The notes under the pieces: generated by a model
The model's database searches: none
Told to the model about the DNA's origin: nothing
The model's input: the letters and a program-made list of their open reading frames with translations, nothing else
NCBI RefSeq assembly: GCF_026250525.1
Contig: NZ_CP111043.1
Location: 868,001 to 932,000 of the forward strand
DNA: 64,000 bases
Source of the DNA: Chondrinema litorale
Lineage (GTDB): Bacteria > Bacteroidota > Bacteroidia > Cytophagales > Flammeovirgaceae
Direction of reading: 5' to 3'
Position numbers and translations under genes: made by a program
In this document: one piece after another, positions 36,770 to 45,886 of the stretch
How the letters are laid out: each line of letters opens with the position of its first letter
How positions within the stretch are numbered: position 1 is the first letter of the stretch

Positions 36770-39199
36770 TCACTCATATTTAAGCGCATCTACCGGGTTG
36801 GCTGTTGCTGCTCTTATAGTCTGATAACTCACTGTGATGATTGATATTAACAATACTAAAATACCTGCTAATGGAAACACCCACCACGATATTGAAATTC
36901 TATTTGGAAATAATGTAAGCCATTGCTCCATTACCAACCAACAAAGTGGCCATGCAATGAGGTTAGCTACTAAAACTAGTTTCATAAAACTACCAGATAA
37001 CAACACAAAAATCCCTTTTACAGAAGACCCCAAAACCTTTCTTACACCTATTTCTTTAGTGCGCTGTCTGGCTGTAAAAGATGAAAGCCCAAACAAACCT
37101 AGTCCTGCTATAAAGATTGCTAATCCAGAAAAAATTGTAAATACCCTTCCAAACCTTTGTTCTGATTGATATTGCCTGTTAAAAAACTCATCTAGAAAAA
37201 AGTATTCGTATGGATTACCCGGAAATACCTGATTCCATCTTTCCTGTATTCTACCTAGTGTAGAAGAAATACCAGCCGTTTGTACTTTTATGGAGTAATA
37301 AGAATCGTTGGTAGGTGTCAACCTAAACACCATAGGCTGTTGTATATTTTTTAATGACATTTGATGGTAATCGTCTAACACACCAACGACTTTCATGGTA
37401 TCACCGGCAAAAACTACTTCTTCGTTAATTGCTGCTTCTGGCGATTCAAACTCCAATACTTTACTTGCCGACTTATTTATAATTACAGCAGCTTCTCTGT
37501 CGCTAGTAAAATCTCTAGAAAAGTTTCTCCCTGCAAGCACTTTAATTTCATAGGCATCTACATAGTCGTAATCCATTCCTACAACATAAGAAGTTGTATA
37601 AGACTCAGGGCCACCATGCAAGCGCTTAATACCTCTCGTCCAGAAAATTTCATCTCCCGGCACATTAGACGAAGATGTTACTTGGCTAATGGAAGCTTCG
37701 CTGAGCAGTTCATTTTTAAAACTTTCGAAGTTATTAGAATACAGAGAATCTTCGTAAACACCAGGTCCTCTTAGTACAAGTGTTTGCTCCATATTAAACC
37801 CTAAATCTTGATTGAGCATATGGTTAATCTGTTGGTACACCACCATAGTGCCAGCGATTAGTAAAACAGAAGCCACAAACTGAAAAACAACTAAACCTTT
37901 TCTTAACAGTATACCTCTGGTTGTATTTCTCAACTTACCTTTAAGCACTGTAACAGGTTGAAATGATGAAAGCACCAAAGAAGGATAAATACCAGAAAGC
38001 AAACTTCCTGTAACCATTAATCCGAGTAGTGTTAGCCAAAACCACATTTGATCTGTAAGCGATAATGCTAATGGTCTGCCTGTGAGATCACTAAAATATG
38101 GAAGACTTATAAAGACTAATAAAAGTGCTATAAAGGATGCAAAGCCATTGAGTATAAAAGACTCCAACATAAACTGTTTCATTAGTTGAGGTCGCCTCGC
38201 CCCTAGTGCTTTTCTAACCCCTACCTCGTTGGCTCTGTCTACAGCTCTAGCTGTAGATAAGTTGATATAATTTACCCACGCAATTATGAGAATAAATACT
38301 GCTATCAACGAAAGGAAATAAACCATGTCTCCGTCGCCCTGTTCGTCTGGTTCAGACTCTTGCAACAGATTAGAATATAGATGTATATCTGCAATTGGCT
38401 CGAGAATAAAAGCTTGCTTGCTATTGTATTTTTCCCATTCTGCTTTCCTTTCGTTAGCTAACCAATCGTCCCATTTTTCTTGTACAGCATTTAGTTTAGA
38501 TTGATCGTCTAGCAGTACATAAGTATTGTAATCATACCAACCCCACGAGGTTTCTAAATCTTCTCCCCATTGTTTTAGAATTGTAGAAAATGAGATTAAA
38601 AAATCGAATTTGATGTGAGAGTTATCTGGCACATCTTTCATTACTCCGGTTACTTCTAAATCCCAAGTGCCCCAAAAAGTAATAGTTTCACCAATGGGGT
38701 CTGTATCTTTGAAATATTTTTTGGCAGCAGATTCACTAATTACAACTTGGTTTGCTCCTTCTAACACTTTATCTTCATCGCCTCTTACAAGTGGTAAAGT
38801 AAAAATTTTAAATACTGATGGATCGGCGATTTGTAGCTTCTCTTCTCTAAAAGAAATTAAATCTCCTTTTGGTGTTTTTCTTTGCATTACCCCACTCACC
38901 GGAAACAGACGCGCAAACGCTTGAACTTCTGGGAAGTTATTTTTTAATGCTGGTCCGGCTGCTGGCACAGCAGCAGCACATTCAAAGGTTTTTCTGCCAT
39001 TTTGCCAGTTGTCGTATCGCACGCGGTAAATGCGATCAACTTTATCGTTGTATTTATCATAAGACAACTCATAATGCACATATTGTAAAATTAACAGACA
39101 ACAAGCCAAACCAGTGGCTAAGCCCAACACATTAATTGTTGAAAATGATTTATGCCTTAACAGATTCCTAAGAGAGATTAGTAAATAGTTTTTTATCAT
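36770..39199 (-). CDS. FtsX-like ABC transporter permease, 800-residue Bacteroidota type
   Basis: 809 aa. One membrane helix at the start (STINVLGLATGLACCLLIL), a large periplasmic MacB-type core, then helices at about 290 (MVYFLSLIAVFILIIAWVNYINLS), 340-400 and at the end (IFSGLAIFIAGLGLFGLSSF, VLVANLIAWPLCWLVM, WWVFPLAGILVLLISIITV). Both FtsX signatures occur: RANEVGVRKALGARRPQL and RTKEIGVRKVLGSSV. There is no ATPase domain; the partner is encoded elsewhere. Its 5' end is repeated, decayed, at 45691-45838. Two-component genes lie just upstream on the same strand. Confidence 0.9.
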   Translation of the reverse strand: MIKNYLLISLRNLLRHKSFSTINVLGLATGLACCLLILQYVHYELSYDKYNDKVDRIYRVRYDNWQNGRKTFECAAAVPAAGPALKNNFPEVQAFARLFPVSGVMQRKTPKGDLISFREEKLQIADPSVFKIFTLPLVRGDEDKVLEGANQVVISESAAKKYFKDTDPIGETITFWGTWDLEVTGVMKDVPDNSHIKFDFLISFSTILKQWGEDLETSWGWYDYNTYVLLDDQSKLNAVQEKWDDWLANERKAEWEKYNSKQAFILEPIADIHLYSNLLQESEPDEQGDGDMVYFLSLIAVFILIIAWVNYINLSTARAVDRANEVGVRKALGARRPQLMKQFMLESFILNGFASFIALLLVFISLPYFSDLTGRPLALSLTDQMWFWLTLLGLMVTGSLLSGIYPSLVLSSFQPVTVLKGKLRNTTRGILLRKGLVVFQFVASVLLIAGTMVVYQQINHMLNQDLGFNMEQTLVLRGPGVYEDSLYSNNFESFKNELLSEASISQVTSSSNVPGDEIFWTRGIKRLHGGPESYTTSYVVGMDYDYVDAYEIKVLAGRNFSRDFTSDREAAVIINKSASKVLEFESPEAAINEEVVFAGDTMKVVGVLDDYHQMSLKNIQQPMVFRLTPTNDSYYSIKVQTAGISSTLGRIQERWNQVFPGNPYEYFFLDEFFNRQYQSEQRFGRVFTIFSGLAIFIAGLGLFGLSSFTARQRTKEIGVRKVLGSSVKGIFVLLSGSFMKLVLVANLIAWPLCWLVMEQWLTLFPNRISISWWVFPLAGILVLLISIITVSYQTIRAATANPVDALKYE

Positions 39200-39330
39200 G
39201 GGAGGAGTAATTATAATTCAATATAAATTATCCACTTAACCCACAATAAGCAACCATAAAAACATAAGCAGTAAATAATTTATTTGGATGGTGCTTAAGC
39301 CTTTACTAAAGAGGTAATGAGGAATTAAAA

Positions 39331-39975
39331 CTACTTATACAATTCAAACTCCATGGCGATTTTTACTAAACCCGCTGTGTTACGCGTACCAGTTTTTATA
39401 AGCATATTTCTTCGATGGGTTTCTACAGTTCCAAAGCTAATAAAGAGCTTATCTGCAATTTCCTGAGTGGTACATTCATCTAAAATAAGCTTTAGCACTT
39501 CTTTTTCTCTACGCGAAAGTTTAGGAAATAAACCATTAGACTTTTTTACCTTATTACCATCTGCCATTGCTTTAATTACAATCTCGTTGGTTAGATCATC
39601 CAAATACATTTTGCCACTACTTACTGTATGGATGGCTTGGGTTAATTCATCTTTACCAGCATTTTTTAAAATATATCCTTTAGCACCATTCCCTAACATC
39701 ATCTTAATCAAGCTACTTTCTTTATGCATGGTTAAAGCAAGTATTTTTAGCTCAGGCCATTTTTTAATAAACTTTTTACAGGCATCTATGCCATTTATAC
39801 CCGGCATATTAATATCTAAAATCACCACATCTGGGTTCGATTGTGCAATACCTTCTTCTCCATCTTCTGCACACATTGCATTGCCAACTACAGTAATTTG
39901 CGCTTCGTCTTGTAATAACAGTTTTAACCCTTCTATAACCATTTGATGGTCGTCGACAATAAATACTTTAATCAT
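39331..39975 (-). CDS. LuxR-family response regulator
   Basis: 214 aa. REC domain with phospho-acceptor Asp54 (VILDINMPG) and VDDHQ at the start; C-terminal LuxR HTH (LSRREKEVLKLILDECTTQEIADKLFIS...VETHRRNM). It overlaps the histidine kinase gene by four bases (39972-39975), so it is translated with it and is its partner. Confidence 0.95.
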   Translation of the reverse strand: MIKVFIVDDHQMVIEGLKLLLQDEAQITVVGNAMCAEDGEEGIAQSNPDVVILDINMPGINGIDACKKFIKKWPELKILALTMHKESSLIKMMLGNGAKGYILKNAGKDELTQAIHTVSSGKMYLDDLTNEIVIKAMADGNKVKKSNGLFPKLSRREKEVLKLILDECTTQEIADKLFISFGTVETHRRNMLIKTGTRNTAGLVKIAMEFELYK

Positions 39976-41951
39976 AAATTTGCAATGGTAATGGTGATAG
40001 TTGTTCCTCTTTCTGGGCTTGTATCCCAGTCTATTTCTCCATCTAAAAACTCCACTCGACTATTAATACTTTGTAAACCTAATCCTCCTGATGCAATGGC
40101 CTTTTCGTAATCGAAGCCGATACCATCGTCTTCAATAATTAGCCCTAAACCTTTGCCTGTGTTAAACAGTTGGATAAAGATTGTTTTTGCCAGTGCATAC
40201 TTTCTTATGTTAGAAATAGCTTCTTGTACCAAGCGGTAAATCATGGCTTGCTTGGTCACATTGATGTTATCTGGAAAATCTAAAATATCCAGATCAACCT
40301 TATAGCCTTCTGTTACAAGACTTTCTGCAATATCTTCCAATGCACTTGGAAGACCAGAAATTGAAAGCGCATGGGGAATCATATTATGAGAAATACGCCT
40401 TACTTCCACACAGGCTACATCTATTAAATCGTTGGTTTTCTCTGTAATGGTGAGTGTTTCAAGCTCTTTTACCTCATCCCGAATACTTGTAAAATGTGCC
40501 TTTACTGTGCTTAGCAAACCTCCTAAACTGTCGTGTAGATCTTTGGCTATTCGCAAACGTTCTGCTTCTTGCCCTTCAATCATGCTATTGAGTGCTAAAA
40601 GCTTGTTTTGTTGTTGCAATTCTATTATGGTTTGCGATTGTATCTTTTCTGTCTGTAATGCTATCTTTTTATTAGATCGAATCCTATTTCTAAGAAAAAA
40701 GAACATGGTGAACGCAAAAATTGCGAAGGCTGCTGCTCCTAATAAAAATATGTCTCTTTCGAGTGTTCGCTCACTCAATTTAAGTTCACTAATTTCTAAT
40801 TCATTTTCCTTTTCTTTAACATCAAACTTAGCCTGCATTTCTTCCATCGCTTCGAGGCGGGCAGATTCATTTAATGTATCATTTAAGGCATATGCTCTTT
40901 TTAAAAAACTGTAAGCCTCCTCTTCTTTACCTAGGTGATTTTTAATATCACCTAAAGCATATAAAATTTCTTTCTGATTCTTTTTTTGCCCAAACCTTGT
41001 AACTAACTCTAAAGCTTTTACGAGATAGTCTTCCGCTAAGACATAGTCATTTTCTTTTGTGGCAATATCAGCTAACTGGCTTAAAGTGGCTGCAGAATAC
41101 TCTTCACTCACATTTTCTTCATAAAAAGCCCATGCCTTTTTAAGCTCTTCTTTTGCTTTGGGAATATTATCTTGATCTAGATAAACAACCGCCAAGGAGG
41201 TGTTACAACTTGCTACTTCGTCTGGTCGATTCAATTCTCTATACAGTTGCTTACTTTGCTCGATATAGTCGATCGCCTTATCTTGCTTTTCTTCCATCCT
41301 ATAGTAAACCAAACCAATATTCATCAGACTAGTAGCCATTCCGAGACTGTCTTTGAGCCCTTGTTTTAGTTCATAAGATTTAGCGTATATCTCTACTGCT
41401 CGATCATACTTCTCTTGTATTCTGTAAACAACTCCTATATTATTAAGGAGTCTTGAAAGGTAACTTTTCCCGAGGTGTTCGCTGAGGTCATATGCGAGGA
41501 GGTAGTGTTTAAGCGACAAATCTAAATCACCTGCAAAATAGTAGCTTACACCCATATCTAGATAGAACCTTGCCTCAAGTGCTTTATCATTTTCTTTTTT
41601 GGCAAGTTTTAATCCTTTATTATAGAGTGCAATTGCCTTGTCGGGGTTACCTGAAATATCCAATGCTAAGGCGTTGGACAAGGTCATTTTGATGATGCCA
41701 TGAGGATATTCTAATTTTTGGGACAATGCCAAACCCTCCTCAGCCATCTTCAGCATGTCTGATTGCTTGTTAGCTTTTAGTAGTAATTTTATTAAGTCAT
41801 GGTACAGCCCGATCTTACTTGTATCATCTGGATGATTGGCAATTACATTTTTAAGGCTATCGATGTTATCCTGGGCCTGTATTCTTTTATAATTACCAAA
41901 GAACAAAGCGCAAAAAACTACTACTAATACAATAGTATTAGGTCTATTCAC
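39972..41951 (-). CDS. TPR-containing sensor histidine kinase
   Basis: 659 aa. Signal peptide (TIVLVVVFCALFFGNYKRIQAQ), then seven or so TPRs in the periplasm (ALYNKGLKLAKKENDKALEA, AVEIYAKSYELKQGLKDS), a coiled stretch, one membrane helix (DIFLLGAAAFAIFAFTMFFF), then HisKA_3 with His473 (RIAKDLHDSLGGLLSTV) and an ATPase domain (RLVQEAISNIRKYALA; DDGIGFDYE; GGLGLQSINSR). Starts at GTG 41951. It senses an envelope signal through the TPRs and phosphorylates the LuxR regulator. Confidence 0.93.
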   Translation of the reverse strand: MNRPNTIVLVVVFCALFFGNYKRIQAQDNIDSLKNVIANHPDDTSKIGLYHDLIKLLLKANKQSDMLKMAEEGLALSQKLEYPHGIIKMTLSNALALDISGNPDKAIALYNKGLKLAKKENDKALEARFYLDMGVSYYFAGDLDLSLKHYLLAYDLSEHLGKSYLSRLLNNIGVVYRIQEKYDRAVEIYAKSYELKQGLKDSLGMATSLMNIGLVYYRMEEKQDKAIDYIEQSKQLYRELNRPDEVASCNTSLAVVYLDQDNIPKAKEELKKAWAFYEENVSEEYSAATLSQLADIATKENDYVLAEDYLVKALELVTRFGQKKNQKEILYALGDIKNHLGKEEEAYSFLKRAYALNDTLNESARLEAMEEMQAKFDVKEKENELEISELKLSERTLERDIFLLGAAAFAIFAFTMFFFLRNRIRSNKKIALQTEKIQSQTIIELQQQNKLLALNSMIEGQEAERLRIAKDLHDSLGGLLSTVKAHFTSIRDEVKELETLTITEKTNDLIDVACVEVRRISHNMIPHALSISGLPSALEDIAESLVTEGYKVDLDILDFPDNINVTKQAMIYRLVQEAISNIRKYALAKTIFIQLFNTGKGLGLIIEDDGIGFDYEKAIASGGLGLQSINSRVEFLDGEIDWDTSPERGTTITITIANL

Positions 41952-41973
41952 ATGTAGAATTATTTGTACATGT
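41950..41973. repeat. Inverted repeat over the histidine kinase start codon
   Basis: ACATGTA (41950-41956) and TACATGT (41967-41973) are perfect inverted copies, ten bases apart. The GTG start codon (41949-41951) touches the left copy, so the site could be bound by a regulator or fold in the mRNA. Confidence 0.4.
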
Positions 41974-42240
41974 GCTAAATTAACATTTTAATCGAATTTT
42001 TTGCCTTCGTGGGGGAAGAAGAGGAAATCTAATAGAGATATAGCCCAATAATTCATAATTATTTGATTTTAACCATAAATATGGGCTTAGTTATGAAGGC
42101 TTTTTTGAGGTTAAAAATCAATAAAACAGTATCATAATTATAACTACGCTAAGTTTTGTACAAATAATTCTATTAAAGAAATATACTTAGACCAGCTTAT
42201 TATGACACTGCTTAATCTTTGTTGTCCTATTATGGATGTT

Positions 42241-42915
42241 CTATTCTAAATTATAACCCATTATGTAATCTTCGCTTGGTTGCTTAGAAGCTGTTAAGAA
42301 ATAAGACTTAACAAAACCATCACGAAACTTGAGGTGACCTGAATAATGAAATAGACTACCACCATTAGAAATACCAAATCCAACTCTCTTGTAGTCAATT
42401 ACTTCACCATGTTGATTACTTAAATTGGCCATAAAATTAGATAAGTTGTTAGCCAGTTGTGGTGACTTATATTCGGGCTTTAAATTATTTACAATGGCTT
42501 CGTAATTTTTAGTTAAAAGATTATCTGAAAAATTAGAGAAAATTACCGCTTGGTCTAAGCCATCTGCAAGTAGAGCAGGTTCATAAAAAGAGCCATCTTC
42601 TTTTGCACTATCTTTATCAAATTTCACTTCCAAATAACTATATTCTGACCTCTCCTCTGGCGTAAAACTTTCGTAAAGCATTAATGCAATGTTTGATGAC
42701 ACCAAAGCATGTTGCATAGTATCTATCATTTCGCTATCTCCCACTTTAATAGTGAAAATAGTATTTTTCTCACCAGCATTGGTTTTAAAACCTTTAGTGT
42801 AAGAAGTTTTTACATTATAATGATTTGCAATTTTGTCTAAGCCTTTTTGTTCGTTTTCTGAAACGCAAGAGAACAAAGCTCCTACCATTGCAATTAAAAG
42901 TAGTATTCTTTTCAT
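42241..42915 (-). CDS. Hypothetical lipoprotein
   Basis: 224 aa, not recognised. Lipobox LFSC after MKRILLLIAMVGA. The middle (AALVSSNIALMLYESF-like: VSSNIALMLYESFTPEER) and the end (VKSYFLTASKQPSEDYIMGYNLE) resemble small NTF2-like extracytoplasmic domains, but this is only an impression. It is a single gene 135 bases downstream of the next. Confidence 0.55.
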   Translation of the reverse strand: MKRILLLIAMVGALFSCVSENEQKGLDKIANHYNVKTSYTKGFKTNAGEKNTIFTIKVGDSEMIDTMQHALVSSNIALMLYESFTPEERSEYSYLEVKFDKDSAKEDGSFYEPALLADGLDQAVIFSNFSDNLLTKNYEAIVNNLKPEYKSPQLANNLSNFMANLSNQHGEVIDYKRVGFGISNGGSLFHYSGHLKFRDGFVKSYFLTASKQPSEDYIMGYNLE

Positions 42916-43050
42916 GATGATTTGTTATTTTGAATAATTAAGCGGATTAAAACAAATTCTTTTATTGTATTAATTATTAGAGAGTTACTTGACTTGTAGA
43001 TATGTGAAGATCAGTGTTAGATGCCTCTTTAAGAGGCATCAATTAAGACG

Positions 43051-43578
43051 TTACTCAGTCATTGTATAATGAATGGTACCAGTTTCCATATCGATAGTGG
43101 TTACACCACATTTTTTACCTAGATTACCTTGAGAACAGTTACCATCGCAAGATTTATTAGTATCATTCCACTGGCAACCATCTCCTGAAGAAGCCATTAC
43201 ATTACTTCCACAAGAACACACCATCCACAAATTACCTGCAACACCAATTTTAGCCCATTGAGGTTCATAAACTTCCATTGAATCACCTACCTCAGCAGCT
43301 ACTACTTTATCTGCAATAAAGATTAAACCATTTCTCTCATTAACCTTACTAAAGTAAAATGTATAGCCATTTGGTGGTAAGGCCATGTCTCCTTCCATTT
43401 TAAGATTTGGGAAGTATTTTTTTAATACTCTACCTCCTTTTGCTCCTAACTTTAGTTTCGATACTTTTCTGAGTTTTACTGTTTTAAGTGGTTCAGAAAC
43501 ATCTTTAAAGCCAGATAAAACTCCAACTGTAATTAAAAATCCAAGTGTTAGAATTGAGAATAATGCTTTTTTTTTCAT
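43051..43578 (-). CDS. Small secreted Cys-rich protein, hypothetical
   Basis: 175 aa from ATG 43578 (MKKKALFSILTLGFLITVGVLSG); an upstream TTG at 43593 adds five residues. Cleaved signal, then a Lys-rich stretch (VKLRKVSKLKLGAKGGRV) and a C-terminal cluster of six cysteines (VCSC, DGCQ, KSCDGNC, KKC) that could form three disulfides. I know no family for it. Confidence 0.55.
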   Translation of the reverse strand: MKKKALFSILTLGFLITVGVLSGFKDVSEPLKTVKLRKVSKLKLGAKGGRVLKKYFPNLKMEGDMALPPNGYTFYFSKVNERNGLIFIADKVVAAEVGDSMEVYEPQWAKIGVAGNLWMVCSCGSNVMASSGDGCQWNDTNKSCDGNCSQGNLGKKCGVTTIDMETGTIHYTMTE

Positions 43579-44018
43579 TGCCGATTTGTTCAAAGTGAAT
43601 GTTAAAATCTTATATGGCTAAGCTAATTTTTATTCATTATATAGATATCACTTAAATCACCTATTGAAATAAAATCTATGATTTCTGGTAAGTTAAATAC
43701 TTAGTTTTTTGCAGAAATTATTCTTTGCTATTTCCCGTCAAACAAACACAAAAAACAATCCTCATTCTCCTCAGTAACACATTTGCACCAAATTATTAAG
43801 GTAATAGATATTATAAATAGGAGAAATACTTAGGCAATACTAGATTAAAAAACTCAAAACCTTAGGCAGAGTTGTTTCGGTCAAAACATACCGGATGCGC
43901 ATTGTTTTTAGGCTGTTTTAAATACTAGTTATATTTGATAAAGTAGTTAACTCTAAAACAAAAAAAACCGCCTAAACAGGCGGTTCTTTTCAATTAGAAT
44001 ATGCTTAACATCCTATCA
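43579..44018. other. Intergenic region of 440 bases
   Basis: It contains the terminator of the beta-helix gene (43966-43985) and the leader of the Cys-rich protein gene. No gene or RNA recognised. Confidence 0.4.
43960..43985 (-). terminator. Terminator after the beta-helix gene
   Basis: Minus-strand stem AACCGCCT / AGGCGGTT with loop GTTT and a run of T behind it (A-run 43960-43967 on the plus strand). Confidence 0.88.
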
Positions 44019-45359
44019 TCATTTTGCTGCTTGTTTCGGGATGTTACAACCCATGCCTTCCCATGGATATAGACCTGCAGGTAAAGCCTCTTCTACAGTA
44101 ATAAGTGGAAGAAAAATCTCTGCATCCATTGCAACTCCCGTCCCTTGTACATTTAATCCGAAAATACTTCTTAACTGATTCGCTCCTGTATTTGGAACTG
44201 TTACTGCTGCATCAACATCTGCTCTGCTTATCTCTTTGCGATCTGCATAAATTTCTGCCCATCTTTTTGCCACAGGTATTTTAATTAGCATGCCTTTGTT
44301 ACCAGTGCTGCTTGGGTCTAAATGCATTGCTTCGTCTACCATATCAGCTACTGCCATTTTATCATTTACTTCTTTGTAATCGTACTTGCTGTTTCCAGCG
44401 AATAAGTTGTTTATCAAAGTAAGTTTAGCGCCTTTGCTGTAAATACCGCCCATATGGCCATAAGCCAAAGCATTGTTTTGAACTGTAGCCACTAAGTTTT
44501 GATCAAACGCCATAGCATCTCCACCATAAGAAGCAATGGCATCGTGTTTCCAAGTAAAGAGCACAGTATTGTTTTTAATCTGGAAGCTAGGCAGTTTGCT
44601 TGGGTCGGTTCCCATGTAACCAGTTTTAGCATAAATACCATAACCCGTGTTATTGATGCTAAAGTTGTTTTGAATAAGTCCTTTTCCACCTTCAAAAACT
44701 TGTAAAGAGATAGCTCCTTGAGTTGGTGCAGTATTCATTACCACACAGTTTTGTACTGTAATATTTGTGTATTTGCTACCCACAATTACAATTCCGCCTG
44801 ATTCTGGAGATGGGTTTTTCTGTTCAGTTGGGCTACCTTTCCTGCGGATTGCTAAGCCTTTATTTTCGTGGTATCTGTTTCTTGGTCCATTGTCTATAAT
44901 CACACCATCAATCACAATTTCTGAACCTGTCGACTTTTGTCCATTACTTTCACGCTGCTGATCTGTACGAATATAAAGACGAGGATTTGTAGACTTCATG
45001 TACTCGTTTGTACCTGTAAGAATCGTTTTATGCTTATCCCAAGGGTCTCTTTCTGTAAAGCTGGTGTTGTAACCACCGTAAATTTTAACAGGCACGTTTA
45101 TCTCATCTGCTCCTCTAGAACCTTTACTCAAATAAACTCCTTCTGCTATGTGGATTCGGTCGTTTGGCTTTAAGTGATGGATAATGTTACCCATATCTTT
45201 TGCTGGCTGCTCTTTTGTACCCATTTGACCCGAACCAGTGTTTTTACTTATAAACCAGTCTCTACCTTGGTTGGCAAAATTGGTAGAAGTGGTTTGAGCA
45301 TAGCCAAGATTTACACATACAAATAAGGCCATGATTGATAATAATAATTGATTTTTCAT
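44019..45359 (-). CDS. Secreted right-handed parallel beta-helix protein
   Basis: 446 aa. Signal peptide (LLLSIMALFVCVNLGYAQ). N-terminal DUF1565-like start (GSGQMGTKEQPAKDMGNIIHHLKPNDRIHIAEGVYLSKG), then beta-helix coils with Asn and Val ladders (NITVQNCVVMNTAP, GLIQNNFSINNTGYGIYAKTG, FQIKNNTVLFTW, LTLINNLFAGN). The fold is shared by polysaccharide lyases, but no catalytic residues are evident, so it may be a binding or structural protein. It has no type IX tag. Confidence 0.82.
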   Translation of the reverse strand: MKNQLLLSIMALFVCVNLGYAQTTSTNFANQGRDWFISKNTGSGQMGTKEQPAKDMGNIIHHLKPNDRIHIAEGVYLSKGSRGADEINVPVKIYGGYNTSFTERDPWDKHKTILTGTNEYMKSTNPRLYIRTDQQRESNGQKSTGSEIVIDGVIIDNGPRNRYHENKGLAIRRKGSPTEQKNPSPESGGIVIVGSKYTNITVQNCVVMNTAPTQGAISLQVFEGGKGLIQNNFSINNTGYGIYAKTGYMGTDPSKLPSFQIKNNTVLFTWKHDAIASYGGDAMAFDQNLVATVQNNALAYGHMGGIYSKGAKLTLINNLFAGNSKYDYKEVNDKMAVADMVDEAMHLDPSSTGNKGMLIKIPVAKRWAEIYADRKEISRADVDAAVTVPNTGANQLRSIFGLNVQGTGVAMDAEIFLPLITVEEALPAGLYPWEGMGCNIPKQAAK

Positions 45360-45647
45360 TTTAATTGTGCTTTACTAATTTGAAATGATAGATGTTAAGA
45401 GTATGTACCCTCAGGTTTAGTATTCTATGCTTGTATGGATTTTCAGCGCAATGCTTTCACAGTTGCTTTTGAGTATATTAATGATTGGATTAAGAGGTGA
45501 ACAACACTTTAAATTAGGCTAAAGCTTCTTGATTTTTAGCAAGAAAACTCAACCCCTAAATCGCTGTATTTTCAAGTTGACTTCTTGCATCAAAACTACA
45601 TGAACCCTTTTATATAGTTGTACCTGAAAAACCTAGAGAAAAAAAAT

Positions 45648-45661
45648 CTATGAATTCATAG
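45648..45661. promoter_or_regulatory. Perfect 14-bp palindrome, possible operator
   Basis: CTATGAATTCATAG lies in the divergent region between the beta-helix and trehalase genes. A dimeric regulator site is possible, but unproven. Confidence 0.3.
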
Positions 45662-45690
45662 AGGGAAAAAACTAAGTATTTGATATAAAC

Positions 45691-45838
45691 CTTAAGCTCG
45701 GCAAAACATTAGTCTTTGAAATTGATTTATCTCCTAATGGAATTTTAGAGACACAAATAGTTTTTTTACTTTGGCAGGAGTTAATAGAATTCCATATAAA
45801 TTAGCCCATTAAATCTCGATAAGCAACCATAAAACCTG
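45691..45838 (-). pseudogene. Decayed fragment of the 5' region of a FtsX-like permease gene
   Basis: Compared with the leader and first codons of the permease gene at 36770-39199 (plus-strand 39119-39268), this stretch aligns along about 145 bases. The leader part (39206-39265 against 45777-45836) aligns without gaps over 60 bases with about 80% identity, including ATAAGCAACCATAAAA; the coding part keeps AAAAAACTATTT and the equivalent of KSFSTINVLG, but the start codon is lost and the frame is broken. It is a remnant of a paralogous gene whose remainder is gone. Confidence 0.7.
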
Positions 45839-45886
45839 TAGGGTTTAGGTGGTCTACACATTGTCTAACAACCTATTTATTTGAAG

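Larger units (their letters stand above)
45360..45886. other. Intergenic region of 527 bases between divergent genes
   Basis: It contains the leaders of the beta-helix gene (minus) and trehalase (plus), the decayed permease fragment (45691-45838), a perfect 14-bp palindrome CTATGAATTCATAG (45648-45661), and a 6-bp stem TTCTTG/CAAGAA at 45526-45545. No open reading frame of note. Confidence 0.5.

Noticed and set aside
39467..40914. Antisense open frames of about 160 codons opposite the LuxR and histidine kinase genes
   Set aside because: They are mirror frames of well-supported genes with Ser/Leu-rich low-complexity translations and no start context.
43695..45681. 16-bp inverted repeat (AAAAAACTAAGTATTT at 45666-45681 and its complement at 43695-43710) flanking the beta-helix gene
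   Set aside because: The match is short and AT-rich; a chance match of this length is likely over 64 kb, and no target duplication or transposase is present.
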